Assembly: GCA_029935135.1 (NCBI GenBank)
Contig: JAOZKX010000038.1
Coordinates: 1-10,653 of the forward strand
Direction of reading: 5' to 3'
From: Desulfocapsa sp.
GTDB taxonomy: Bacteria; Desulfobacterota; Desulfobulbia; Desulfobulbales; Desulfocapsaceae
DNA: 10,653 bases
Each line of letters opens with the position of its first letter. Within the stretch, counting starts at the first letter, position 1. A model generated the notes under the pieces. It was not told the origin of the DNA. It made no database searches and was given only the letters and a program-made list of their open reading frames with translations. Shown in pieces: positions 1 to 6,943 of this stretch. A program made the position numbers and the translations under genes.

Positions 1-538
1 CCTGATCAACAAACCCTTCTGTCTGCTCGAAGTTTTCCAGCACATTTACGGCAACAGATGAGGCGAGTCCGAATTTTTGTATTTCCTGATCTCCTGCGGC
101 AGACTTGTAGAACGGCACAAGCTGGTCAATAATTGCATCTAAATGATCACGGCCTAACTCCCCTGCCGCCATCACTTTGCCCATCATCTGCTCCTCAGGC
201 ATCCGATCCATCCGGATACCATACTCCACCACATTTCCACTGCCATTCAAACAAAAGCTATCGCCATCTTCATTAATGGTAACAATTTCCTTATACAAGT
301 CAGGGCAAAGCCGGCGGTTCAACTCTAGCTCCTGCTCGCAATAATATTTACGTTTTTCAAGACTCGAAAAATTTAAAAATCCAAAATCAACTGGTTTTTT
401 CCATTTGTACACAGAGTCCCCGGCAAGCAAAACAAAAGAAATGTGCGTCTGTACAAGACTCACATTTGCTGCGAGATGCGGATAGCTGTCTTCTTTCTGC
501 AAATACTGGATATAACTGGGAAGATTCTCGTCACTCAT
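1..538 (-). CDS. COG2187-type protein (aminoglycoside phosphotransferase-like / P-loop ATPase), N-terminal part, runs off left edge
   Basis: The - strand is open from an ATG at 538-536 to the window edge, giving 179 codons with no stop. The protein begins MSDENLPSYIQYL. Residues 29-83 carry the family pattern: VQTHISFVLLAGDSVYKWKK, then PVDFGFLNFSSLEKR, then CEQELELNRRLCPDLY. From memory this is the N-terminus of COG2187 proteins, which join an aminoglycoside-phosphotransferase/kinase-like domain to a C-terminal AAA-type ATP-binding domain and are usually about 500 residues long. Their physiological substrate is not established, and resistance should not be assumed. The C-terminal two thirds, including kinase catalytic residues and the Walker motif, lie outside the window, so activity cannot be judged. 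A GGAG Shine-Dalgarno (complement of 547-550) lies 8 bases from the ATG and supports the start. The gene diverges from larB. Confidence 0.82.
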   Translation of the reverse strand, partial: MSDENLPSYIQYLQKEDSYPHLAANVSLVQTHISFVLLAGDSVYKWKKPVDFGFLNFSSLEKRKYYCEQELELNRRLCPDLYKEIVTINEDGDSFCLNGSGNVVEYGIRMDRMPEEQMMGKVMAAGELGRDHLDAIIDQLVPFYKSAAGDQEIQKFGLASSVAVNVLENFEQTEGFVDQ

Positions 539-540
539 CG

Positions 541-751
541 TGCAAACTCCATAAAAGAAAAAATAAAATTAGAACTGTCCGGCATCAGTTTGTTACCTGC
601 TGACCCGATAAACCAAAAAAATAATGTATACTAGCAGAATCCTGGCCGGGAGTAAACTCGACAATGCCTTTACCTTCTCTCCAGTTCATGATACCTTCCA
701 TTTCAGCTAACAGTACCTTCAACAACTATCTCTTCCCAATCCTTTTTCACA
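541..751. other. Divergent intergenic region between COG2187-type gene and larB
   Basis: This 211-bp region separates two divergent genes and should hold promoters for both. I see no RNA gene and no convincing coding frame. The only promoter-like element is TATACT at 627-632 (+), with no good -35 box at normal spacing. The complement of the same spot reads TATAC in the other direction, so one site could serve either strand. There is no Shine-Dalgarno directly before larB. Confidence 0.4.
627..632 (+). promoter_or_regulatory. Possible -10 box (TATACT) for larB
   Basis: TATACT lies about 120 bases upstream of the larB ATG. Nothing close to TTGACA lies 16-18 bases before it; the nearest is TGACCC at 601-606, about 20 bases away. 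It is a weak guess based only on match to the sigma-70 -10 consensus. Confidence 0.22.
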
Positions 752-1543
752 ATGAACCAAACAACAATACACGAACTGCTCCTTGGCGTACAACAGGGGG
801 ACTGCTCCATCGAACAAGCCCTGCACAAGCTGCGTCATTTGCCGGGAGAAAGTATCAAAGATGCCTGTATTGACCATCATCGCAGCTTACGCACTGGAAT
901 TCCTGAAGTGATCTATGGTGCGTCCAAAACAAGCGAACAAATCATTAATATTGCTACCAGTATTCTGGAACAGGATGCACTGTTTCTTGCAACACGTGTG
1001 GATAGTGAAAAAGCAGACCGCATCACTGAAAAACTTCAGCAGCTCGTCTACCACAGCCAGGCAAGAATGCTCTCCTGCAACCCTCTACAGCCAGCTAAAA
1101 CAAAGACTCGTGGGACCATAGCTATTCTCTGTGCAGGAACCTCCGACATTCCTGTGGCAGAAGAGGCAAAAATCACCGCGACAAGTCTCGGCAATCCGGT
1201 GGTGACCCATTATGACGCAGGGGTAGCCGGGCTCCACAGGCTCTTTGACAAAGAGGAAATTCTCCATTCATCTTCTGTTATTATCGTGGTGGCCGGCATG
1301 GAAGGCGCACTGCCAAGTGTTGTGGGAGGACTGTGCAGTTGTCCCATTATTGCTGTACCGACTTCTGTTGGCTATGGCACAAGTTTTGGCGGAATTGCAG
1401 CACTGCTCGGCATGCTTAACAGCTGCGCCCCCGGGCTTGCCGTGGTAAATATCGACAATGGCTTCGGAGCCGCATGCCACGCCTCTGCTATTAACAGAAA
1501 AAACACGCAGCAAAGCTTGCAAGAATCAGATATTACGGTATAA
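752..1543 (+). CDS. larB: LarB, nickel-pincer cofactor biosynthesis carboxylase/hydrolase
   Basis: LarB carboxylates the pyridinium ring of nicotinic acid adenine dinucleotide and cleaves its phosphoanhydride, the first step towards the nickel-pincer nucleotide cofactor used by LarA-type racemases. The 263-residue product matches family length (about 250). It shows the AIR-carboxylase-like motifs in order: DHHRSLRTGIPEVIYG (41-56), CAGTSD (127-132), YDAGVAGLHR (154-163), AGMEGALPSVVGG (181-193), VPTSVGYGTSFGG (202-214), NSCAPG (223-228) and NIDNGFGA (233-240). E184 and C225 are 41 residues apart, the same spacing as the Glu180 and Cys221 I recall as catalytic in the Lactiplantibacillus enzyme, so the protein looks active. 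ATG 752 is the first possible start after an in-frame stop at 689-691. No Shine-Dalgarno precedes it; the upstream sequence is pyrimidine-rich. LarC and LarE are not in the window. Confidence 0.93.
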   Translation: MNQTTIHELLLGVQQGDCSIEQALHKLRHLPGESIKDACIDHHRSLRTGIPEVIYGASKTSEQIINIATSILEQDALFLATRVDSEKADRITEKLQQLVYHSQARMLSCNPLQPAKTKTRGTIAILCAGTSDIPVAEEAKITATSLGNPVVTHYDAGVAGLHRLFDKEEILHSSSVIIVVAGMEGALPSVVGGLCSCPIIAVPTSVGYGTSFGGIAALLGMLNSCAPGLAVVNIDNGFGAACHASAINRKNTQQSLQESDITV

Positions 1544-1737
1544 TCTATCAAATTGTGCTGAACGACTTAAAATTATCTGTGATTGCAGTAAATGACAAAT
1601 CCATAAAAATCAAAAACCCGGATGCTTCAGTAAAAACACCAACAGGCAACATACTGTAATAGTATACCATTTACAGAGATACAGCCGATGGATATTTTTA
1701 CCACACCATCACCAGGCAATACTTCCCAGGAATCTGA
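1544..1737 (+). other. Intergenic region larB-secDF
   Basis: This 194-bp AT-rich spacer probably contains the promoter of the secDF operon, but I find no convincing -35/-10 pair and no strong terminator hairpin for larB. A short dyad (ATACT, 5-base gap, AGTAT) lies at 1651-1665. A 17-codon frame beginning at ATG 1688 ends in a TGA that overlaps the secDF ATG (ATGA at 1738-1741). It could be a coupling leader, but nothing in its sequence argues that it is a real gene. Confidence 0.3.
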
Positions 1738-4314
1738 ATGAACACAACATTAAAGTTAAAACTTTCCGCCCTCTTCTTTTTGATCCTTCTTTCAATCACC
1801 ACCATTGTCCCGTCTTTTTACCCATCCACCCCCGACTGGTGGCAAAAATACATGGCCCCGGAAGGATTGCGTCTTGGCCTTGATCTCCAGGGTGGTATGC
1901 ATCTGGTGCTTCGGGTTAACCTGGACAAGGCCGAAGAAGACTCCCTCGAGCTTGCGGCAAATGAGTTGCGGGACAGCCTGAAAGAACAGTCCATCAGTGC
2001 AGTGCGCACAAAATCAGCTCCTGGGACCGTTCTCTTCACCCTGCCCAACGCCAGTGCCCTTGATAAAGTGAACACGGTGGTAAAGGAAGATTTCCCTGAG
2101 ATTGACATCACTGTTGATGCCAAAGAAGGTTCCTTCCCAAAGATTACTGTCAACCTGAAACAGTCTGAGATTGACTATATCAGAACCCACGCAGTTGAAC
2201 AGTCTCTGGAAATCATACGGAATCGTATCGATCAGTTCGGTGTTGCGGAACCGGTTATTATCCGCCAGGGTGAAGCAGAAATTGTCGTTCAGCTCCCTGG
2301 TGTAAAAGATCCCAAACGAGCCCTCAAACTCCTGGGTGACACAGCACAGCTAGAATTTAAGCGTGTTGCTGACAGTGCCGGGATCAACCTCTCGCAGCTT
2401 GCTGGTGAGGCCCGTATTGCCGGGATCTGGGACGGTACCTGGACCAATCCGGAAGAGATGAAAAAACTGAACAGTGGTATTGCCAGTCGCCTGCCGGAAG
2501 ACACCCAGATTTTTGTGGAAAAAGACAGTGATACACAGACAGGAAAAGAGATAGTTCGCCCCATCCTTCTGGATCAACAGATCCTTATGACCGGGGAAAT
2601 GGTTAAAAATGCTCAGGTTCGGATTTCCAGTCAGTTTAATGAGCCCTATGTCTCCATTGACTTCACCTCCAGGGGTGGTAGAGTTTTTGCTAAAGTAACT
2701 GAAGATAATGTGGGCAAACGAATGGCCATCGTCCTTGATGGCGTGGTACGTTCCGCCCCTGTTATCCGGGAAAAGATCCTGGGCGGCTCAGCACAGATCA
2801 GCGGCAGTTTCACCCATGAAGAGGCGGCAGATCTTGCCATCGTTCTCCGTGTCGGTGCCCTGCCTGCACCAGTGGACATTATTCAGAACATGACTGTCGG
2901 CGCAAGTCTTGGTCAGGACTCCATTAACAAGGGGATGACCTCCGGCCTCTTCGGCGCCATTATCGTTCTCGTCTTTATGGCCATCTATTATCGCCTCTCC
3001 GGTCTTGTTGCCAACACAGCACTTATTCTCAATATCCTCTTTCTCTTCACCGGACTTGCCATATTAAACGCCACCCTTACCCTGCCGGGTATCGCCGGTA
3101 TTATTCTCTCCATTGGTATGGCAGTGGATGCAAATGTCCTTATTTTTGAACGAATGCGGGAAGAGTACAGCCTTGGGAAGTCTGTTAAATCCAGTGTTGA
3201 CGGAGGTTTCTCCAAAGCCTTCTGGACCATTGTCGATTCCCAGGTGACAACACTGATCACCGCCATGGCCCTGTTTATGTTTGGAACGGGTCCCATCAAA
3301 GGCTTTGCGGTCACCCTCTCTTTGGGTATTATTTTCAACCTGTTTACCGCCCTGTTTTGCTCTCGTATCATCTTCGATACCATCTACTCCTTCCGCTCCA
3401 TGAAAAAATTGAACTTCATGCAGTTTATCAAGAAGCCGAGTATCGACTTTATGCGCTTAAAAAATATTACCTTTGGACTCTCTGCTGTTCTAGTGACAAT
3501 CGGCCTCGTTGCCTCTATTCAGATTGCCAGAGGAAAGGCCAATATGGGTGTCGATTTTTCCGGCGGTTCCCTGCTCCAGTATAAGGCAACGAATGATTTC
3601 ACCATGGATGAAGTGCGCAAGGCATTTTCGACCAACAATATGAAAGGAATCAACCTGCAGGAAGTGGAAGGTGAGCACCGCCTGATTGTCAAGATCAAAC
3701 AATCAACAGAGGTTATAGGCAATATCAGTGAGCAGGTAACCACCCTGCTTGAGCAGGAACTGCCGGGCAAACAATTCGTACTGGAAAGTCAATCTGAAAT
3801 TGGTTCCTCGGTCAGTGCTGTCCTGAGGAATAAGGCCATCCAGGCAATCTTTATCTCTTTACTTGGTGTTATTATCTACCTTGCCATGCGCTTTGACATT
3901 CGCTTTGGACTTGCTGCCGCCGTTGCCACTTTCCATGATGTGGTCGTGGTCCTTGGCATCTGCTGGCTCTTTAATGTTGAGATTACCCTCCTTATTGTCA
4001 CTGCCCTCCTCACCCTTGCAGGATACTCATTAAATGACTCTGTTGTTGTCTTTGATCGAATTAGAGAAAATATGCAGAAATCAGAAGAGCATTCACTTAT
4101 TCAGCAGATCAACAAAAGTATTAATGAAGTGATGAGCAGAACATTTGTCACCTCCATGACCACTGCCATGGTACTGCTTTCACTTTTCTTTTTTGGTGGA
4201 TCTGTTATCCATGATTTTTCCCTTGCCCTCCTCCTTGGAGTTCTGGTCGGAACATACTCTTCCATCTTTATCGCCAGCCCTGTTTTAACCCTGTGGGCAA
4301 GAAAAAACGCGTAA
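1738..4314 (+). CDS. secDF: SecDF, fused protein-export accessory translocase
   Basis: SecD and SecF are proton-driven inner-membrane accessories of the SecYEG/SecA channel that help pull exported proteins into the periplasm. Here both are in one 858-residue chain with about 12 membrane segments. The SecD half has TM1 (about 8-27), the signature GLDLQGG (47-53), a large periplasmic P1 region, and TM2-6 (about 402-545) with the motif GMAVDANVLIFERMREE, whose D464 is the expected conserved TM4 aspartate. The SecF half starts near M572, has GVDFSGG (604-610), and its last TM group contains GYSLNDSVVVFDRIREN with D767. The junction falls in a cytoplasmic linker around 550-572. Separate SecD (~530-620 aa) and SecF (~310 aa) are the usual Gram-negative arrangement. 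AGGA at 1728-1731 lies 6 bases from the ATG and supports the start. No yajC gene precedes it. It is the first gene of an operon with the next two genes. Confidence 0.95.
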   Translation: MNTTLKLKLSALFFLILLSITTIVPSFYPSTPDWWQKYMAPEGLRLGLDLQGGMHLVLRVNLDKAEEDSLELAANELRDSLKEQSISAVRTKSAPGTVLFTLPNASALDKVNTVVKEDFPEIDITVDAKEGSFPKITVNLKQSEIDYIRTHAVEQSLEIIRNRIDQFGVAEPVIIRQGEAEIVVQLPGVKDPKRALKLLGDTAQLEFKRVADSAGINLSQLAGEARIAGIWDGTWTNPEEMKKLNSGIASRLPEDTQIFVEKDSDTQTGKEIVRPILLDQQILMTGEMVKNAQVRISSQFNEPYVSIDFTSRGGRVFAKVTEDNVGKRMAIVLDGVVRSAPVIREKILGGSAQISGSFTHEEAADLAIVLRVGALPAPVDIIQNMTVGASLGQDSINKGMTSGLFGAIIVLVFMAIYYRLSGLVANTALILNILFLFTGLAILNATLTLPGIAGIILSIGMAVDANVLIFERMREEYSLGKSVKSSVDGGFSKAFWTIVDSQVTTLITAMALFMFGTGPIKGFAVTLSLGIIFNLFTALFCSRIIFDTIYSFRSMKKLNFMQFIKKPSIDFMRLKNITFGLSAVLVTIGLVASIQIARGKANMGVDFSGGSLLQYKATNDFTMDEVRKAFSTNNMKGINLQEVEGEHRLIVKIKQSTEVIGNISEQVTTLLEQELPGKQFVLESQSEIGSSVSAVLRNKAIQAIFISLLGVIIYLAMRFDIRFGLAAAVATFHDVVVVLGICWLFNVEITLLIVTALLTLAGYSLNDSVVVFDRIRENMQKSEEHSLIQQINKSINEVMSRTFVTSMTTAMVLLSLFFFGGSVIHDFSLALLLGVLVGTYSSIFIASPVLTLWARKNA

Positions 4315-4318
4315 GGAT

Positions 4319-5044
4319 ATGGAACAGGCTACTCTTCCCAGAAATGTCTCCAGGATACAGGCAGATGAATCCTTTTCATTTGCCTGTCATCCACAGGTAG
4401 ACTGCTTCACAGAGTGTTGCAGAGAACTGGAACTGGCTCTCACCCCTTATGATGTGCTGCGCCTGAAGCGAGAAACTGGCCTGGGGTCCAGTACATTCCT
4501 CGCTGACTTTGTTATTATTGAACAGGAAAAGGAAGACTCTTTTCCCCGCTTCTACCTGACCATGGTGGATGACGGCAGGGCTTCCTGTGTCTTTGTTTCC
4601 AAAGAGGGCTGCACTGTCTATCAGGGTCGCCCCGGAGCCTGCCGCGCATATCCCATGGGACGAGCCGCTGTGCGACAGGCCGACAACTCCATTGAAGAAT
4701 TCTTTGTCTTGATAAAAGAGGCCCACTGCCATGGTTTCCAGGAAAAAGAGATACAGAACAGCTCACGATACAGCAAAGAACAGGGGCTGGTAGAATTTAA
4801 TGCCTTTAACGACAGAATCGCCAAACTCCTGCAGCATGAAAAAATCCGCCAGGGCATGCGGCTCACTGAAGAGCAAAAAGATTTCTTTATTCTGGCCCTG
4901 TATGACCTGGATACCTTCCGCACTCGACTGGATGCCCAGGAACTACCAGCCCAGGAACAGTATACGGCCAACAAGGAGTCCTACCGGGATGACGAGCAGT
5001 TATTGATCTTTGCGGTGGAATGGCTGGGGAGGCAACTCTTTTAG
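4319..5044 (+). CDS. YkgJ-family cysteine-cluster protein (putative Zn/Fe-S binding)
   Basis: This 241-residue protein has the YkgJ/CxxCxxCC-type pattern (PF03692). C23, C29, C33 and C34 sit in FACHPQVDCFTECC, followed by LELALTPYDVLRLK (37-50). Then come C90 and C98 in ASCVFVSKEGCTVYQGRP, C108 in ACRAYP, and C137 in HCHGF. These eight cysteines are the conserved metal- or Fe-S-binding set of the family, whose biochemical role is largely undefined. The C-terminal ~80 residues are charged and helical. The ATG begins 4 bases after the secDF stop. The only purine-rich element, AAGGA (4313-4317), is a single base from the ATG, too close for a normal Shine-Dalgarno. An in-frame stop a few codons upstream leaves no earlier start, so translation probably depends on coupling to secDF. 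A job linked to export is inferred only from operon position. Confidence 0.88.
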   Translation: MEQATLPRNVSRIQADESFSFACHPQVDCFTECCRELELALTPYDVLRLKRETGLGSSTFLADFVIIEQEKEDSFPRFYLTMVDDGRASCVFVSKEGCTVYQGRPGACRAYPMGRAAVRQADNSIEEFFVLIKEAHCHGFQEKEIQNSSRYSKEQGLVEFNAFNDRIAKLLQHEKIRQGMRLTEEQKDFFILALYDLDTFRTRLDAQELPAQEQYTANKESYRDDEQLLIFAVEWLGRQLF

Positions 5045-5047
5045 GCC

Positions 5048-5677
5048 ATGAAACTTAAACTCATTATATTTGACTGTGACGGAGTGATGTTTGACTCCAA
5101 ATTTGCCAACCAGACCTACTACAACCAGCTTCTGGAACATTTTGGTTACCCTGTCATGGATGAAGAGGAACTGGAGTTCGTCCATATCCATAATGTGAAC
5201 GAATCCACTGGCCATATTTTCCGCCACTATCCTGATCAGGATCTGCAGGCAGTCGATCGCTACAGAGAAGAGACGGGCTACGCACCGTTTCTCCAGTATA
5301 TGAATATGGAAAAGGATCTGCTTGAGTTTCTGGAGATCTGCAAGCCCCATTACAAGCTGGCAATCTCCACCAATCGCACTAACACCATGGAACCGATTCT
5401 GGATATTTTTCAACTCGGATCTTATTTTACCAAGGTAATGACCGCAGAAAATGCCACACGCCCCAAACCGGCCCCCGACGCATTATTGGAAATTCTTGAT
5501 TTTTATGGATGTGAGACAGAGGAAGCAATCTATATTGGTGATTCTATCATCGACCGGGAACATTCCGCTGCCTGCGGTATGCGGTTGATTGCCTTTAAAA
5601 ATGACAAGCTGGACGCAGAATATCATGCGAACAGCTTTCTGGAAATTCTTGCATTGCCACCGTTTCAGGATTTATAA
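5048..5677 (+). CDS. HAD-superfamily (phosphoglycolate-phosphatase-like) hydrolase
   Basis: This 209-residue protein is a subfamily IA HAD phosphatase. Motif I is FDCDGVMFDS with nucleophile D9 and acid/base D11. Motif II is ISTN with S107 (or T108). Motif III is K140 in RPKPAPD. Motif IV is GDSIID with D165 and D169. All catalytic positions are present. The cap lies between motifs I and II (about 16-85), as in the beta-phosphoglucomutase/phosphoglycolate phosphatase group. The true substrate cannot be read from the sequence. The start is 3 bases after the YkgJ-family stop (TTTTAGGCCATG), so it is translationally linked. A GGGGAGG near 5026-5032 is too far away to be its ribosome site. It is the last gene of the secDF operon and converges, with a 5-base gap, on the next - strand gene, leaving no room for an intergenic terminator. 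Confidence 0.88.
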   Translation: MKLKLIIFDCDGVMFDSKFANQTYYNQLLEHFGYPVMDEEELEFVHIHNVNESTGHIFRHYPDQDLQAVDRYREETGYAPFLQYMNMEKDLLEFLEICKPHYKLAISTNRTNTMEPILDIFQLGSYFTKVMTAENATRPKPAPDALLEILDFYGCETEEAIYIGDSIIDREHSAACGMRLIAFKNDKLDAEYHANSFLEILALPPFQDL

Positions 5678-5682
5678 ACCAC

Positions 5683-6738
5683 TTATTCACCCGTTTCATC
5701 AACGCGCTTAATCCCTTCCATCAACAGCATCATAAAATCCCCAATCTCAGCAGAACGCATTTCATCAGGGGAAAGACCTGTGGTAAAGGCATAGCGGCCA
5801 TCCTTTTCTCCAAGCATATCAAAAATAGCCTCCTGATTCACCTTCTCACCGTACTGAGCATTAATCACACAGCCTTCCCGAAAGGACACTTTCGCCATTC
5901 CCTCTGGAAAATCAAGGGTCAAGACTCCGGTCTTTTGATTCATATGGAATATCTGGAAAAGCTCTGCCGGCGGCATTTCACGAAGCCAACCACTCATACA
6001 GGCATCAAAAGTATTAAAACGAACAGTATTGGCATTGCCAAGGCGTTTGGCCAAAACCTGAGCCATGAATAACTGCAGGCTGGGAATTCTGTCAAGAAGC
6101 GTGCTCAGATCATCTCCGGCAAAAGATAAAACCTCGGCATCGGTAATGGCCCTGACATCAGCACCGGCAGTATCACCACCAAGATAACTCATCTCTCCAC
6201 AGATCTCACCGGGGCCAAGCGTTGCGATAACCAGGGAACTGTCACTAACAACCATATTACCCGTGAGGATAATATAGAGAAACATACTGTTTTGCCCCTT
6301 ACGGATAAGGGTAGCCCCGGAATACACGCGCTCTTTGTGCAAACGGTTGATAACCTGCACCAGATCATTTTGCGGAATAGCTTTAATAAGCGGAAAATCA
6401 CTTATCGACCCCAGAAGAGCCTTTCCCTTCTCATCAAGTGCAGGAGCGACGGCTTCAGAAGGATTTGTCTCCAGATCAGCTTCGGGAACCAGCATAAACT
6501 TGATAAATCCGGAACAGCCACTGCAACTGAACAATTCACCCTTTACCTCAGGCTCAGCAGAGCCGGCATCTAACAGACTAAACAATAACTTGGTCATCTC
6601 TCGTACAAGAATCAGACAAGCTGCCTTGTTTTCAGGGCAGGTGAGCGATTTTTCAGTAAGAGTCAACAAATCACCCTTCTCATAGAGCGGACAATTGTTA
6701 TTAGTGACTATTTTAAAATAACGAGTGAATGATTTCAT
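5683..6738 (-). CDS. Cyclic-nucleotide-binding-like / DUF4388 signalling protein with Cys-rich N-terminus
   Basis: The 351-residue protein has three parts. Residues 1-80 carry cysteines C16, C34, C41, C72 and C75 in NCPLYEKGD, TCPENKAAC and FSCSGCSG, which suggest a small metal-binding module. Residues about 112-235 form a CRP-type cyclic-nucleotide-binding fold, with GPGEICGEMSYLGG (175-188) matching the phosphate-binding cassette. Residues about 248-320 match DUF4388 (PatA-N-like): WLREMPPAELFQIFHMNQKT followed by GVLTLDF, then REGCVINAQYGEKVNQEA. There is no helix-turn-helix, so it is unlikely to bind DNA like CRP. At the position of the cAMP-phosphate-contacting Arg-Ser pair of CRP I read A191-G192, so canonical cAMP binding is doubtful. 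No transmembrane segment is seen. It reads divergently from the E2-like gene and converges on the HAD gene. Family assignment is good; ligand and output are unknown. Confidence 0.82.
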   Translation of the reverse strand: MKSFTRYFKIVTNNNCPLYEKGDLLTLTEKSLTCPENKAACLILVREMTKLLFSLLDAGSAEPEVKGELFSCSGCSGFIKFMLVPEADLETNPSEAVAPALDEKGKALLGSISDFPLIKAIPQNDLVQVINRLHKERVYSGATLIRKGQNSMFLYIILTGNMVVSDSSLVIATLGPGEICGEMSYLGGDTAGADVRAITDAEVLSFAGDDLSTLLDRIPSLQLFMAQVLAKRLGNANTVRFNTFDACMSGWLREMPPAELFQIFHMNQKTGVLTLDFPEGMAKVSFREGCVINAQYGEKVNQEAIFDMLGEKDGRYAFTTGLSPDEMRSAEIGDFMMLLMEGIKRVDETGE

Positions 6739-6831
6739 TGCCTACAACTCTACCACACTCTTGCCCTTTGTAACAAAAAAATTTTTTTTGAATATATATT
6801 CATTTTTTTTTATTTTTTTCCTCAAATTTGA

Positions 6832-6837
6832 TATAAT
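6832..6837 (+). promoter_or_regulatory. Putative -10 box (TATAAT) of the E2-like gene
   Basis: This is an exact sigma-70 -10 consensus about 107 bases upstream of the E2-like ATG, predicting a 5' leader near 100 bases. The expected -35 position (about 6809-6814) reads TTTATT, a poor match, so activation or UP-element-like T-tracts may compensate. A perfect 10-bp palindrome (6822-6831) abuts the -10 on its upstream side. Confidence 0.45.
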
Positions 6838-6866
6838 CATTTGTACTTAAGAAAAGATACACAAAT

Positions 6867-6882
6867 AAAAAGTTAACTTTTT
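6867..6882. repeat. 16-bp perfect palindrome AAAAAGTTAACTTTTT
   Basis: The two 8-base halves are exact reverse complements around a GTTAAC centre. It lies downstream of the likely transcription start of the E2-like gene, where it could be an operator for a dimeric repressor or a weak hairpin in the leader. Confidence 0.6.
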
Positions 6883-6943
6883 CTAATCAAAAGGTCTTTG
6901 CCTCTGTCATATACCTTCTCCTTTTACGAACAAGTACGCACCC

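Larger units (their letters stand above)
6739..6943. promoter_or_regulatory. AT-rich divergent regulatory region with four perfect palindromes
   Basis: This 205-bp spacer separates the DUF4388 gene (-) from the E2-like gene (+). It is very AT-rich, with an A7T8 run at 6775-6789 and T-runs at 6803-6811 and 6813-6819, which would bend DNA. Perfect palindromes, read directly: A7T7 (6775-6788), TGAATATATATTCA (6789-6802), TCAAATTTGA (6822-6831) and AAAAAGTTAACTTTTT (6867-6882). A TATAAT box directly follows the third. A pair of divergent promoters controlled by one or more dimeric regulators is the simplest reading. Confidence 0.55.

Noticed and set aside
1..538. Antibiotic-resistance gene (aminoglycoside phosphotransferase)
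   Set aside because: The family is a conserved COG2187-type protein of unknown substrate, and the catalytic part lies outside the window.
443..634. 63-residue + strand frame overlapping the COG2187-type gene
   Set aside because: It is antisense to a recognised family, with no ribosome site and no recognisable protein.
1555..1659. 34-codon frame from a GTG in the larB-secDF spacer with a protein-like sequence
   Set aside because: It has no ribosome site, no recognisable family and low complexity; it is probably chance in AT-rich DNA.
1688..1741. 17-codon frame overlapping the secDF start by ATGA, possible leader peptide
   Set aside because: It is too short to judge. secDF has its own AGGA site and the peptide sequence suggests no function.
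2988..3383. 131-residue antisense frame inside secDF
   Set aside because: It is a shadow of the strongly conserved SecD membrane segments.
5678..5682. Terminator between the HAD gene and the DUF4388 gene
   Set aside because: The gap is only 5 bases and no hairpin with a T-run is visible across the gene ends.
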